Assembly (NCBI GenBank): GCA_965278995.1
Contig: OZ257136.1
Coordinates: forward strand, 4,774,001-4,838,000
DNA: 64,000 nt
DNA from: JADJYF01 sp965278995
GTDB lineage: Bacteria > Pseudomonadota > Gammaproteobacteria > Ga0077536
Direction of reading: 5' to 3'
Every line of letters starts with the position of its first letter. The stretch's first letter is position 1. Under the pieces are notes generated by a model. It made no database searches and was not told the origin of the DNA. It saw only the letters and a program-made list of their open reading frames with translations. The position numbers and the translations under genes were made by a program. Of this stretch, positions 1 to 8,674 are shown piece by piece.

Positions 1-232
1 GTGAGCAGTAGCGCCAGTACTCGCAGCGCTGATCGTCGAGCGGATTCATTTCGTCGGCCGCGGCCGGGGCCGCGCCATGCTGGGCGTGGGCAAGCCGCGC
101 GAACGGCAGCACCGGCAACAGAAATGCTGAGCCGACCAGCGCCCGCCCGATGCGTGTCAGCGCGCTGCGCCGGGAAGTCGTCTGGGCGACGGCGCGACTG
201 CGCTGCTCGAAGAAATCATCAAACCATTTCAT
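1..232 (-). CDS. mauA: Methylamine/aromatic amine dehydrogenase light chain, 5' part
   Basis: Partial gene cut by the window edge; 77 codons from ATG at 232. This is the small TTQ-bearing subunit of periplasmic amine dehydrogenase, which oxidises primary amines to aldehyde plus ammonia. The translation starts MKWFDDFFEQRS and holds a twin-arginine-like leader (RRSALTRIG, then a hydrophobic stretch ending LAHA). The mature part begins DDQRCEYWRYC, matching the family's conserved Cys/Trp region, though the tryptophans that form TTQ lie outside the window. It is last in the visible mauB-E-D-A order. The family is sure; whether the substrate is methylamine (Mau) or an aromatic amine (Aau) is not. 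Confidence 0.88.
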   Translation of the reverse strand, partial: MKWFDDFFEQRSRAVAQTTSRRSALTRIGRALVGSAFLLPVLPFARLAHAQHGAAPAAADEMNPLDDQRCEYWRYCS

Positions 233-252
233 AGCGGTATCCTCTTCGACGC

Positions 253-840
253 TTAGGCTTTCTGCAAGTATTCCTGAATCGACTGCACGCCGAGGTCCTT
301 GGCCGTAAACAGGCTCTCGAGCTGCTCGCGCGAATTGATCAGGCCTTTGGCCTTGATGGTGCCGGTCTCGTCGAGGAGCACGGCGTAAGGCAATCGACCG
401 ACTTTGTAGGCCATGCCCAGGTCAGTCGAGAGCACATAAGGGAAATCCTGCAGCCTGGCGCGTTCATAGAACGCGCGTTGCTTGCTCTCGTCACCGTCGC
501 TGGCCAGCACGATACGCAGCCAGTCGCTCTCGTCCGTCGCGATCGAGCGCAGTACCGGCAGTAGCTTCTTGCATACCGGGCAGGTCGGCGAGACGAAGAA
601 CAGCAGATTGCTGTGCACGGACGGCGCGCCGATCACGCGGCGCTCGCCGCTCAACGTCGTCAGATTGAACATCGGGCCCTGTTCGCCAACTTTGGGGCCC
701 TCGTCGATCATCAATGCGCCCATCGGCGCCACCCGCTCATAGAGCACACCGATCTGGCGAGCCAGGGCAAACACGGCAATGACCAGCGCGATGACCAGCA
801 GCCACAGGATGACGACAGCAATAATGAGCGCCTGCGTCAT
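253..840 (-). CDS. mauD: Amine dehydrogenase accessory thioredoxin-like protein MauD
   Basis: 195 residues. It starts with one membrane anchor (residues 4-26), followed by a periplasmic thioredoxin fold with CPVC at residues 87-90. MauD is required for disulfide formation and stability of the light chain, which has six disulfides. I chose ATG 840 because it overlaps the end of mauE (ATGA overlap 837-840) and leaves the anchor at the N-terminus; the longer open frame upstream is a shadow. It is followed 20 bp later by mauA. Confidence 0.9.
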   Translation of the reverse strand: MTQALIIAVVILWLLVIALVIAVFALARQIGVLYERVAPMGALMIDEGPKVGEQGPMFNLTTLSGERRVIGAPSVHSNLLFFVSPTCPVCKKLLPVLRSIATDESDWLRIVLASDGDESKQRAFYERARLQDFPYVLSTDLGMAYKVGRLPYAVLLDETGTIKAKGLINSREQLESLFTAKDLGVQSIQEYLQKA

Positions 841-1391
841 CGACGAGCGCTCCGCAGGCGGGCCAGACGCGGCTGGTTCGCCAGCAGTTGATTGGCCAGC
901 GCGTAGACGCCGTAGAGGCAGGCGGCGCCTGCAGCGACGCTTAACGTGTCGAGCCAGGTCAGCGTTCGTACCGAAGGATCGGCAGCACTCGCTGCAACCA
1001 GCACGGCGAGCAGCCCATTGCGTCCGACCAGGCTCCAGGAGAGCGTCTGTTCGTCCTCGACGCCACCACATCCGCAGCCGATATGGCGGCGCCCGCGCAG
1101 CAGATTCACGAGCACGGCGCCGGTCACCAGGGCGAGCACGCCGAGTGCGAGCACGGCACCAACGACGCGCAGCGGCTCAATCACCAGGGCGAAACCCGCC
1201 AGTATTTCGAGCATGGGCAACAGCCGCGCGAGCGGCATCAGCAGACCGGCCGGCAGCAGGTCGTAGTCTTCCAGTGCGGCAAGAAAACTATCCACGTCGC
1301 GCAGTTTCTGCCAGGCGCCGACCAGCAGCACGATAGCGACGGCCGCCGCCAGCACGCGCGTCACGACCGGATCGAGCGCCACTGCGATCAT
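837..1391 (-). CDS. mauE: Amine dehydrogenase accessory membrane protein MauE
   Basis: 184-residue integral membrane protein with about four to five hydrophobic segments and an IGCGCGG motif near residues 103-109. MauE works with MauD in maturation of the disulfide-rich, TTQ-containing light chain. Its start at 1391 touches the stop of mauB and its end overlaps mauD by 4 bp, so translation is probably coupled. Family assignment rests on gene order, size and the cysteine motif. Confidence 0.85.
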   Translation of the reverse strand: MIAVALDPVVTRVLAAAVAIVLLVGAWQKLRDVDSFLAALEDYDLLPAGLLMPLARLLPMLEILAGFALVIEPLRVVGAVLALGVLALVTGAVLVNLLRGRRHIGCGCGGVEDEQTLSWSLVGRNGLLAVLVAASAADPSVRTLTWLDTLSVAAGAACLYGVYALANQLLANQPRLARLRSARR

Positions 1392-2539
1392 CAGTGAGTT
1401 TCGAGCAGTCCGACGAATTCGCCCAGAGGTTTGCTGGTTGCGGCCACTTTCAATTCAGGCTTGATGTCGTAGCGCACATAGCCGGGCTGGATGCCGTCGT
1501 AAGCGAAGAGCTTGGGCTCGGCCTCTTTGCTTAGCGCGATCGCTATTGCATTCGAGCCGGGCGCCCGTTGTACGCGCTGTTTGGTATCCAGATCGAACGC
1601 CCAGATCTCCTTGGCCGGCCGCTTGTGGCTGCCGTCACGTGCAGCGTCATGCATCGCGACGTACAGTCGTTTGCTCGCAGCGTGGACGGCGAGCGGCTGA
1701 TAACCGCCCGGCTTCCATTGCCCTTTTCGGTCCTCATCGTTCAGCAAAGACCAGGTCGATTCGACCTTGGCGGTTTCGCCACCAAGATTCAGGACCTGCA
1801 CATTGCCTTCGTAGGATATGAAAAAGTAGCTGTCGCCGACGCGTTCACCTTGGACGAACAGCGGGTCTTTCTCGGCATCGAAGAGCTTGGCGCTACGTTG
1901 CTGGGAGGCCGGCTTGCCGCTGGCATCCAGCGTTACGGTGACGACCGTGCCGTCGCCACACAAAGTCGAGAAGCGCGCCGGGTTGGACTGCGCCGGCAGC
2001 ACTATCCAGCACCCCGGTGTCGGCACTTCAGAGACGGTCTTGGCTGCTTTGCGGTCGACGACCGTGACTGACGAGAGCGGCGTGGCATTCTGAATGAACA
2101 CATACCGGCCATCGACCGACGGCGCGATGGTGCCCTTGTAGGGCAGCGCCATGGCGTGTTTGGCGGGAATTTCGATTTCTGCTTTGAGACTGAGATCCTT
2201 GGTGCTGTAGGCCTCCAGCAGATCGAATCGATCGCCACGGTTGCGGCGCGTGTAATACGTGGTCGCGACCAGCAGCTCTGAACTGTCGGACGAGAGCGTC
2301 GTGATGCCGAACAGGCCGGTGGAAATCATGCCCAGGTATTTCATGTTGTCGCCGTCGACGACATGCACGCGGCCGTCGATCACATGATTGGCGGCGAGGT
2401 CGGTCAGATACAGGCGATGCGGGTTGGCCGGTGGCAGCGTGGCGACGGTCAGCTTCTCGGCCGGCAGCTCGGCCTGGGCGACCAGCGACCAGCACACCGA
2501 TGCAAAAGCGAGACCCAGGAAGTAGCTTGCTCGATACAC
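1391..2539 (-). CDS. mauB: Amine dehydrogenase heavy chain
   Basis: 382 residues; periplasmic seven-bladed beta-propeller large subunit of the TTQ amine dehydrogenase. It has a signal peptide (hydrophobic residues 5-18, cleavage after AQA) and typical propeller segments such as LYLTDLA, VHVVDGDN and STGLFGIT. The start is GTG at 2539 with a good Shine-Dalgarno (GGAGG, 8 nt upstream). No mauF lies upstream: the next gene is a divergent alcohol dehydrogenase. The layout therefore resembles aauBEDA of aromatic amine dehydrogenase as much as mauFBEDA. The symbol marks the family, not the substrate. Confidence 0.88.
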   Translation of the reverse strand: MYRASYFLGLAFASVCWSLVAQAELPAEKLTVATLPPANPHRLYLTDLAANHVIDGRVHVVDGDNMKYLGMISTGLFGITTLSSDSSELLVATTYYTRRNRGDRFDLLEAYSTKDLSLKAEIEIPAKHAMALPYKGTIAPSVDGRYVFIQNATPLSSVTVVDRKAAKTVSEVPTPGCWIVLPAQSNPARFSTLCGDGTVVTVTLDASGKPASQQRSAKLFDAEKDPLFVQGERVGDSYFFISYEGNVQVLNLGGETAKVESTWSLLNDEDRKGQWKPGGYQPLAVHAASKRLYVAMHDAARDGSHKRPAKEIWAFDLDTKQRVQRAPGSNAIAIALSKEAEPKLFAYDGIQPGYVRYDIKPELKVAATSKPLGEFVGLLETH

Positions 2540-2721
2540 GTGACTCGCCTCCGTCGTTGATGATCACCGGTAGTCCAGCCGCTGGTCTAACAGCACAAGC
2601 GACTGACATGCCTCGCCGTATTCTATCCACAATCGCGACCCTTCGGCACCACGGCGGAGTCGAAAAATGCTAGGCTCCCGGATTACCATTCGAGCCCAAC
2701 GAACGCAGGAGGTCCGGCCTC

Positions 2722-3804
2722 ATGAAGGCGGTAGTCGCACACGCAGTCAACGAATTCTCGGTCGCCAATGTCACTCTCGATCCGCCCAAGACGGGCGAGG
2801 TCCTGGTCAAGATGAAGGCCACTGGCATCTGTCATTCCGATTTGTCGATCATCAATGGCACCATCCGCTGGCGGTTGCCTTCCGTGCTCGGGCACGAAGG
2901 CGCCGGCATCGTCGATCAGGTTGGCGAGGGCGTCACCAACGTCAAGCCGGGCGATCACGTCGTCTTGTCGTTCGTACCCAATTGCGGCGACTGCCACCAT
3001 TGCGATCGACTCGAGCCACATCTGTGCCAGAAGAACAAGCCGCACGGCGGGCTGCTCGACGGCACCAGCCGGGTCAAGCTGGATGGCCAGGAAATCGCCG
3101 TAATGTCCTTCCTTGGCAACATGGCCGAGTATTGCGTAGTGCCGTCCGTCTGCGTGGTCGCCATCGACAAGTCGCACGATTTCAAGGCTGCGGCGCTGGT
3201 CGGCTGCGGCGTCACCACCGGTGTCGGCGCAGCCATCAAGACCGCCGAGGTCAAACCCGGTTCGACGGTTGCAGTATTCGGCTGTGGCGGCGTCGGTCTG
3301 AATGTCATCCAGGGTGCGCGCATCGCTGGCGCGGCCAAGATCATCGCAGTCGATCTGTCGGCCGAGCGCATGGAGCTGGCCCGCTCTTTCGGCGCCACTG
3401 ACGTCATCAATCCGCAGGGCGATGCATTCAAGCAGATCCTGGATATGACCGGCGGCATCGGCGTCGACTACGCCTTCGAAGTCGTCGGTATGGGCAAGCT
3501 GGTCGAGGCCTGTTTCAAAGCCACTCGATTGGGCGGCATGACAGTGCTGGTCGGCGTCGGCCGGGCCGACGATCGCTTCTCGTTCAACGCCATGATCGTG
3601 CCGTTCACGGCCAAGACCATCAAAGGGTGCATGTACGGCAGCGCGAATTTCAAAGTCGATTTCCCGATGTACCTCGATCTGTATCGTCAGAAGAAGCTCG
3701 ATCTCGATCGACTGGTAACGCGGACCTACTCGATAGACGAAGCGCCGGAAGCGTTTGCGGATCTCGAGAAAGGTGTCAATGCCCGCGGTGTCATCGTCTA
3801 CTGA
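2722..3804 (+). CDS. Zinc-dependent alcohol dehydrogenase
   Basis: 360 residues, a full-length medium-chain NAD(P)-dependent dehydrogenase that interconverts alcohols and aldehydes. Catalytic zinc ligands are visible at C37 (ICHSD) and H58 (LGHEG). The structural zinc site is C88-C91-C94-C102 (NCGDCHHC...LC). The Rossmann motif is VFGCGGVGLNV. ATG 2722 has an AGGAGG ribosome site. It diverges from the amine dehydrogenase operon, so a role on aldehydes released from amines is plausible but inferred. The minus-strand frame over 2683-4212 is a shadow. Confidence 0.9.
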   Translation: MKAVVAHAVNEFSVANVTLDPPKTGEVLVKMKATGICHSDLSIINGTIRWRLPSVLGHEGAGIVDQVGEGVTNVKPGDHVVLSFVPNCGDCHHCDRLEPHLCQKNKPHGGLLDGTSRVKLDGQEIAVMSFLGNMAEYCVVPSVCVVAIDKSHDFKAAALVGCGVTTGVGAAIKTAEVKPGSTVAVFGCGGVGLNVIQGARIAGAAKIIAVDLSAERMELARSFGATDVINPQGDAFKQILDMTGGIGVDYAFEVVGMGKLVEACFKATRLGGMTVLVGVGRADDRFSFNAMIVPFTAKTIKGCMYGSANFKVDFPMYLDLYRQKKLDLDRLVTRTYSIDEAPEAFADLEKGVNARGVIVY

Positions 3805-3822
3805 GCGGACGGTAGCGCGGGC

Positions 3823-4875
3823 ATGATTCCGCAAGCCAAGGCGCTTCGGTATCCCGGCGGGCAGCCAGCGCCCGCCGTTGCCGAACTCAAGCTTGGCGTC
3901 GTCATCCCCTGTCATCGAGAACGCGCGCATATTCTCCAGGTACTGGCCGCGATCCCGCGCGAAGTGACGGCGGTCTATTGCGTCGACGATGGTTGCCCGC
4001 AGCGTACCGGCGACATCGTCGCCGCTGATTGCAGCGACACGCGGGTTCGCGTGCTGCGGCATGAGCGCAATCTGGGCGTTGGTGCCGCGATGCGCACCGG
4101 TTATCTGGCAGCGCTCGCCGACGGCATGGATATCGTGATCAAATTGGATGGTGACGGCCAGATGGATCCCGCTGAGATCCCGCGGCTGGTCGCGCCGATA
4201 CAGGCCGATCAAGCCGACTACACCAAAGGCAATCGTTTCTATCGGCTCGATGGGCTGACGTCCATGCCGTTCACCCGCCTGCTTGGCAATACGGTGCTCT
4301 CTTTCGTCAGCAAACTGTCTACCGGCTACTGGCAGTCATTCGATCCCAATAACGGCTATACCGCGATCGACGCAAGAGTGCTCGCGCAGCTGCCGCTGGC
4401 GGCCATCAGCAGCGGTTATTTCTTCGAATCAGACATGTTGTTTCGCCTGAATACGCTGCGCGCAGTGGTGCAGGATGTGCCAATGAATGCGCGCTATGGC
4501 GATGAACAATCCGGCGTTCGACTGCTACCGGTCAGCGCCGTATTTGCCTGGAGCCACACGGTCAATTTCGCCAAACGCCTGTTCTACAATTATTTCCTGC
4601 GCGGATTCAGTGTGGCATCGGTGGAGTGGCTGGTCGGTCCGGCGTTGATCGTTTTCGGTCTCGTTTTCGGTCTCTCGCACTGGTTCGAAAGTGCACGTAC
4701 CGGTATTCCCGCGACTGCCGGTACCGTCATGCTGGCCTCGCTACCGACCATCGTCGGTGTGCAGATGCTGCTGTCTGCGCTGCATTTCGATATCGGGAAC
4801 GAACCGACTGTGCCGCTCCGTCGCCTGCTGCGCGGCGCGCCGGAGCGCAGGACGGGCGCCGACGCTGGCGCCTGA
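3823..4875 (+). CDS. Family 2 glycosyltransferase (dolichyl-phosphate mannosyltransferase-like)
   Basis: 350 residues. An N-terminal GT-A domain shows LGVVIPCHRE, YCVDDGCPQ and the metal-binding KLDGDGQMDP, typical of polyprenyl-phosphate glycosyltransferases. The C-terminal ~100 residues carry two hydrophobic segments (about 260-285 and 300-325). It begins 19 bp after the alcohol dehydrogenase and opens a run of envelope-polysaccharide-like genes. It likely transfers a sugar to a lipid carrier at the inner membrane; the sugar is not predictable. Confidence 0.85.
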   Translation: MIPQAKALRYPGGQPAPAVAELKLGVVIPCHRERAHILQVLAAIPREVTAVYCVDDGCPQRTGDIVAADCSDTRVRVLRHERNLGVGAAMRTGYLAALADGMDIVIKLDGDGQMDPAEIPRLVAPIQADQADYTKGNRFYRLDGLTSMPFTRLLGNTVLSFVSKLSTGYWQSFDPNNGYTAIDARVLAQLPLAAISSGYFFESDMLFRLNTLRAVVQDVPMNARYGDEQSGVRLLPVSAVFAWSHTVNFAKRLFYNYFLRGFSVASVEWLVGPALIVFGLVFGLSHWFESARTGIPATAGTVMLASLPTIVGVQMLLSALHFDIGNEPTVPLRRLLRGAPERRTGADAGA

Positions 4876-4924
4876 CGGCGCTCTGCTTCGGGCGTATGGT
4901 CGTACATCGGCGTGCGCTTGCGTG

Positions 4925-5914
4925 ATGGTATCCACGCAGGTGCGCGTATGGGTCGGCGCAGTGCTCGTGACTGCCGCGCTGCTGGCGCTGTTCGGGCAGG
5001 TTGTCGAGCGCGCGGCGTTCGTTACGCTGCTCGAGCAGCTCTCATGGGGCGCGGTCGCCGCGGGTCTGTTGCTGTTGCAGGGCGAAGGTCTCGCGACGAG
5101 TCTGCGGTTGTGCGTACTCGCCCACGCCGGGACCGGGCTGCGCACTTGCCTGGCCGTCACTGCGCGATGGGTGGTAGGCCTGGCGGTGCTGCCGGCGCGT
5201 CTCGGTGAGATCTACGGCGTGCATCTGATGTCCCGCCAACTCGCGCTGCCTGTTGGCCACTCGCTTAATGCACTATTCGTGCAACGGCTGTTCGATGCGT
5301 TGGTGCTGGCCGTACTTGGCGTGCCGCTCGTCGTGCTCGCCGGTAGCCGCTTCGCGCAGGGCCAACTGCTGGCACTGCTGGCCGTGCTGGCCCTGCTACT
5401 GGTGCTGGTCGTATTGCGTCTGCCGTGGTGTTTTGCGTTGCTGGCCCGACTCGTTTATCCACGGCGTCGGCGACCCTATGCGGGTGCACTCGCCATGGCT
5501 GCGCTGCACGGGCGGCGCGCGGCGCGGCGTACTCTGGTCGGTAATCTGCCGCTCAGACTGGTTTTGCTGACCGTAGCGAAATGGCTGTGCAATATTGCCG
5601 GCATTGCGCTGCTGCTGCGCGCAGTGCTGCCGTCGCTGGGGTTTGCACCAGCGAGTCTGATCGTCATTGCTGGTAATGTCGCGGCTATTATTCCTGTCTC
5701 TGGTGTGGGTGGCGTCGGGCTCGGCGATGTGACCTACGCTGGCAGCCTGATCTGGTATGGCGTTGCGGCGACCAGCGCCGCCGCCGCCGCGCTTTGCATC
5801 CGTGTGGCTCTACTGGCAGCGCCGCTGCTGTTCTGCGCTGCTGTGCTCGTGAGTGAAATGTTGTGGCCACTCCGGGAAGCCCGCACATCATGGTCGCCAG
5901 CCGATGCGCGCTGA
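4925..5914 (+). CDS. UPF0104/lysylphosphatidylglycerol synthase-like membrane protein
   Basis: 329 residues with about eight transmembrane segments and the family's C-terminal block (AAIIPVSGVGGVGLGDVTY). Members often sit beside glycosyltransferases and are presumed transporters or flippases for lipid-linked glycans, or relatives of the MprF membrane domain. I chose ATG 4925 (a GTG directly precedes it). The open frame extends upstream to 4691 but that part is antisense-like and overlaps the GT2 gene. It overlaps the next gene by 11 bp. Confidence 0.75.
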   Translation: MVSTQVRVWVGAVLVTAALLALFGQVVERAAFVTLLEQLSWGAVAAGLLLLQGEGLATSLRLCVLAHAGTGLRTCLAVTARWVVGLAVLPARLGEIYGVHLMSRQLALPVGHSLNALFVQRLFDALVLAVLGVPLVVLAGSRFAQGQLLALLAVLALLLVLVVLRLPWCFALLARLVYPRRRRPYAGALAMAALHGRRAARRTLVGNLPLRLVLLTVAKWLCNIAGIALLLRAVLPSLGFAPASLIVIAGNVAAIIPVSGVGGVGLGDVTYAGSLIWYGVAATSAAAAALCIRVALLAAPLLFCAAVLVSEMLWPLREARTSWSPADAR

Positions 5915-6614
5915 TCGCGAGACCGATGCGCTTTACGGCGTCATGCGTGGGCGCTTCGGTTCCGCGCGTGCGCGCGCCAACGGTTATCGCTATGAGACTT
6001 ACTTCAAACGTGAGCGCGCACTGCTGATGTCCCTGCTCGACCCAGCCGCGCAGCGTATTGTGGATGTCGCTTGCGGTTCCGGCCTCATGCTGCAGCCGCT
6101 GCTCGGCGATATGCGCACAGTCATCGGCGTTGATTTCAACGCTGACGCCTGCGCGGCTGCGCGGGTCAATGGCTTGCCTGTCATCCGCGGCGATGCATTC
6201 AACCTGCCGCTCGCTTCAGGCTCGATCGATCAACTAGTCAACTGTCAGTTCTTCAATCAACAGAGTGCCGCCGGTGTCAGCGCTTTCGTGAACGAAGCGG
6301 CGCGCGTGCTGGTGCCAGGCGGGGAGATGGTGCTGGTCTGGCGCAACGGTAATGCGCTCATCCACCGATTTGCGCATGCGTGTCTCACTCAACTCGATCG
6401 ACTACGCGGTCATCCTGAATTTCCGCAAGTCACGCATCCGCTGGCCGACGTCTGCTCACGGCTGTTCGCTGCGGGTCTGACCGTGCGGCACGCGGAAGTC
6501 AGTTGTCCGCCGCTGGCCTGGCGTTCGGCAGAGATTGACAGTCTGAGCGCGCGACTGATTGGTGCGTCCTACATTGTTGTCGCCGGCAAGCCGCACTCGA
6601 CCGGCACCGTCTGA
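5904..6614 (+). CDS. Class I SAM-dependent methyltransferase
   Basis: 236 residues. Motif I is VDVACGSGLMLQPL, motif II is VIGVDFNADAC, and the post-I region is NLPLASGSIDQLVNCQFF followed by LVPGGEMVLVWR, a standard Methyltransf_11 fold. ATG 5904 lies inside the end of the upstream membrane-protein gene and the stop overlaps the next start (TGATGG at 6612), so it is part of a coupled operon. The substrate is probably a glycan or lipid-linked intermediate, by context only. Confidence 0.82.
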   Translation: MRADRETDALYGVMRGRFGSARARANGYRYETYFKRERALLMSLLDPAAQRIVDVACGSGLMLQPLLGDMRTVIGVDFNADACAAARVNGLPVIRGDAFNLPLASGSIDQLVNCQFFNQQSAAGVSAFVNEAARVLVPGGEMVLVWRNGNALIHRFAHACLTQLDRLRGHPEFPQVTHPLADVCSRLFAAGLTVRHAEVSCPPLAWRSAEIDSLSARLIGASYIVVAGKPHSTGTV

Positions 6615-7660
6615 TGGCGACCGTCGAATCGTCGTTGACAGTTGTGCGCTTACTGGATGGGCTACCGGACGCCAACTGGAATCGCTACGTCTTTGCGCAC
6701 GCGCAGAGCAGTGTGTTTCATCGATCCGAATGGGCCGCAGTCTACGCCGAACTGCCGTGGATCGACCTCTGCTATCTGGAAGCAACCCGCGGCGGTACGT
6801 TGGTCGGCGTGATGCCGCTTGCCCGCGTTCGTTTCGGTCTCAAGGGCAGCGCGCTGGTTTCTGCGCCGTACTGCGTCCAGGCCGGCGCGCTCGCTGACGA
6901 CGGCGCGACACAGCGCGCGCTGGAAAATGCGGCGCTGGCGCAAGCGCAGACGTGCGGCGTCGATTTTGTGGAACTGCGCCAGACGCTGCCGGCCCATCCT
7001 GAATGGCCGATGTCACAGCGTTTCTGCAGCTTCGCCCGCCCGCTCGCGTCGACTGTGCAGGAAAATCTGCAGGCAGTGCCGCGCAAACAGCGCGCGATGA
7101 TCCGCAAAGGTGAAGCTGCCGGGCTGGTGGTGAGTCGCGGTCTGGGCGTCGATGCATTCTATCGACTGTATGCAACGAGCGTGCGTAATCTCGGTACACC
7201 GGTCTACTCTAGGCGGTTGTTCGCGGCCCTTGCGCGCCATTTTGCTGACAGCTTCGAACTGCTCAAGGTCGAGCACGCCGGGAAACTCATCGCGGCGGTC
7301 TGGAGTTTCTACCATCAACACACCGTGTTGCCCTATTACGCCGGTGCCCTGCCGGTCGCCCGTTCGTTAAAAGCGTATGACTATCTCTATTGGCAGCTCA
7401 TGTGTTCAGCGCTGACGCGTGGTTGCACCCGATTCGATTTCGGCCGCAGCCTGTGTGCTTCGGGCGCGGCGGCGTTCAAACGCAACTGGGGTTTCGATGG
7501 TGAACCTCTGCACTATCAGGTGCGGCCGGTAGGCCGGGCCAGCGTGCACGAACTTGACCCGGACAGCCCCTTCAATCGGGTTGCCCGCCAGGCTTGGTCG
7601 CGATTGCCGCTGGTCGTTGCCAATGCGCTCGGTCCGCGGCTGGCGCAACGACTGTACTGA
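6614..7660 (+). CDS. FemAB-like protein, exosortase/PEP-CTERM-associated type
   Basis: 348 residues with a double-GNAT FemAB architecture: an N-terminal half with SVFHRSEWAAVYAEL and PLARVRFGLKGSALVSAPYC, and a C-terminal half with RKQRAMIRKGEAAGL and FDFGRSLCASGAAAFKRNWGF. This resembles the FemAB-related family found with PEP-CTERM polysaccharide loci. Such proteins transfer amino acids or acyl groups to envelope polymers. The start overlaps the methyltransferase stop. PEP-CTERM-type surface proteins occur in this window (12891-21083, 59043-59840), but no exosortase is visible. Confidence 0.78.
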   Translation: MATVESSLTVVRLLDGLPDANWNRYVFAHAQSSVFHRSEWAAVYAELPWIDLCYLEATRGGTLVGVMPLARVRFGLKGSALVSAPYCVQAGALADDGATQRALENAALAQAQTCGVDFVELRQTLPAHPEWPMSQRFCSFARPLASTVQENLQAVPRKQRAMIRKGEAAGLVVSRGLGVDAFYRLYATSVRNLGTPVYSRRLFAALARHFADSFELLKVEHAGKLIAAVWSFYHQHTVLPYYAGALPVARSLKAYDYLYWQLMCSALTRGCTRFDFGRSLCASGAAAFKRNWGFDGEPLHYQVRPVGRASVHELDPDSPFNRVARQAWSRLPLVVANALGPRLAQRLY

Positions 7661-7733
7661 AGCGCCGTGCCGCAGCGGATATCAGGTCAAGGATAACGAT
7701 GAGCAAGCGACGTCGTCGCCGCAGCCTTGGCCA

Positions 7734-8609
7734 GTGCTGATCGTTCCTGCAAGCGCTACAGACACTTTTGTCTGTCCGGTGGATGGCAATCCGTTACTGC
7801 CGATAGACACCGGTGTACGTTGCACTGCGGGGCACGTATTCGACCGTGCGCGCGAGCGCTATCTCAATTTGCTGCTCGTACAGCATAAGGCATCGCGCGA
7901 TCCGGGGGACAACAAGGCAATGGTCGCGGCACGCACGCGCATACTCGACAGCGGTTGTTTCGCGCCGGTAGCCGCCAGCTTGTTCCAGCTTGTTTCGGAT
8001 CACGTTACTTCACCGCTACACGACAGGCCACTGCGTCTGGTCGATGCCGGTTGTGGCGAAGGCTACTACCTCGAGCGGTTCATCGCCGCCGCGCGTACCA
8101 GTGCCGATGCACGCGCTATTACACTGATCGGTACCGACATCTCGAAATGGGCGGTGCGCGCTGCGGCCAGGCGAAGTGTGGACGTTGCCTGGGCTGTGGC
8201 CAGTAACCGACATCTGCCGATAGCGGCAGCGAGCGCGGACCTTATCGTGTCGCTGTTCGGCTTCCCGGTGTGGCCGTCATTCCGCCAGGCGCAGGCCGAC
8301 GGCGGCAGCGTGCTGCTGGTCGAAGCCGGTCCGCGCCATCTGATCGAACTACGAGAGATTATCTATCCCGTCGTGGCGATTGCCGATCCACCGCCGCTCG
8401 ATGCGGCACAAGCCTGTGGTTACCGGCAGAGCGACGAAGAACGGTTGCAGTATGCAAGCGAAATTGCCAGCCATGCGATGATCCAGGATCTGCTGACGAT
8501 GACGCCGCATGCCCATCGACTTTCGCCTGCAGGTCGCCAGGCGCTCGCCCGTTACGACCGCCTGAGCGTGACCGTCGATGTCGTATTTCGCTGGTTAACG
8601 GTCTGGTGA
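7734..8609 (+). CDS. RlmA-like rRNA/RNA guanine-N1 methyltransferase
   Basis: About 291 residues. The N-terminus matches RlmA (23S rRNA G745 N1-methyltransferase): FVCPVDGNPLL, RCTAGHVFD, then YLNLLLVQHKASRDPGDN. The SAM motif is VDAGCGEGYYLERF. One of the four zinc ligands is changed: the usual CPxC is CPVD, so Asp replaces the second Cys. GTG 7734 is the only plausible in-frame start just before the zinc region. A 13-codon arginine-rich frame with a better ribosome site (ATG 7699) ends at 7740, overlapping this start. Confidence 0.75.
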   Translation: MLIVPASATDTFVCPVDGNPLLPIDTGVRCTAGHVFDRARERYLNLLLVQHKASRDPGDNKAMVAARTRILDSGCFAPVAASLFQLVSDHVTSPLHDRPLRLVDAGCGEGYYLERFIAAARTSADARAITLIGTDISKWAVRAAARRSVDVAWAVASNRHLPIAAASADLIVSLFGFPVWPSFRQAQADGGSVLLVEAGPRHLIELREIIYPVVAIADPPPLDAAQACGYRQSDEERLQYASEIASHAMIQDLLTMTPHAHRLSPAGRQALARYDRLSVTVDVVFRWLTVW

Positions 8610-8643
8610 AAAACTACTGCGCTCATACGCCTTGTCCTGTCTT

Positions 8644-8664
8644 TGCGCTACATTTTTCAGCGCA
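8644..8664. terminator. Possible bidirectional terminator between convergent genes
   Basis: A 6-bp stem (TGCGCT / AGCGCA) encloses a T-rich loop between the convergent RlmA-like gene (ends 8609) and the deacetylase gene (ends 8675). The stem is short and there is no long T-run, so this is weak. Confidence 0.3.
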
Positions 8665-8674
8665 CTGTTGAGCG

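Noticed and set aside
2683..4212. 509-codon minus-strand open frame
   Set aside because: It lies antisense to the alcohol dehydrogenase and glycosyltransferase genes, both of which have clear motifs and starts; it is a high-GC shadow.
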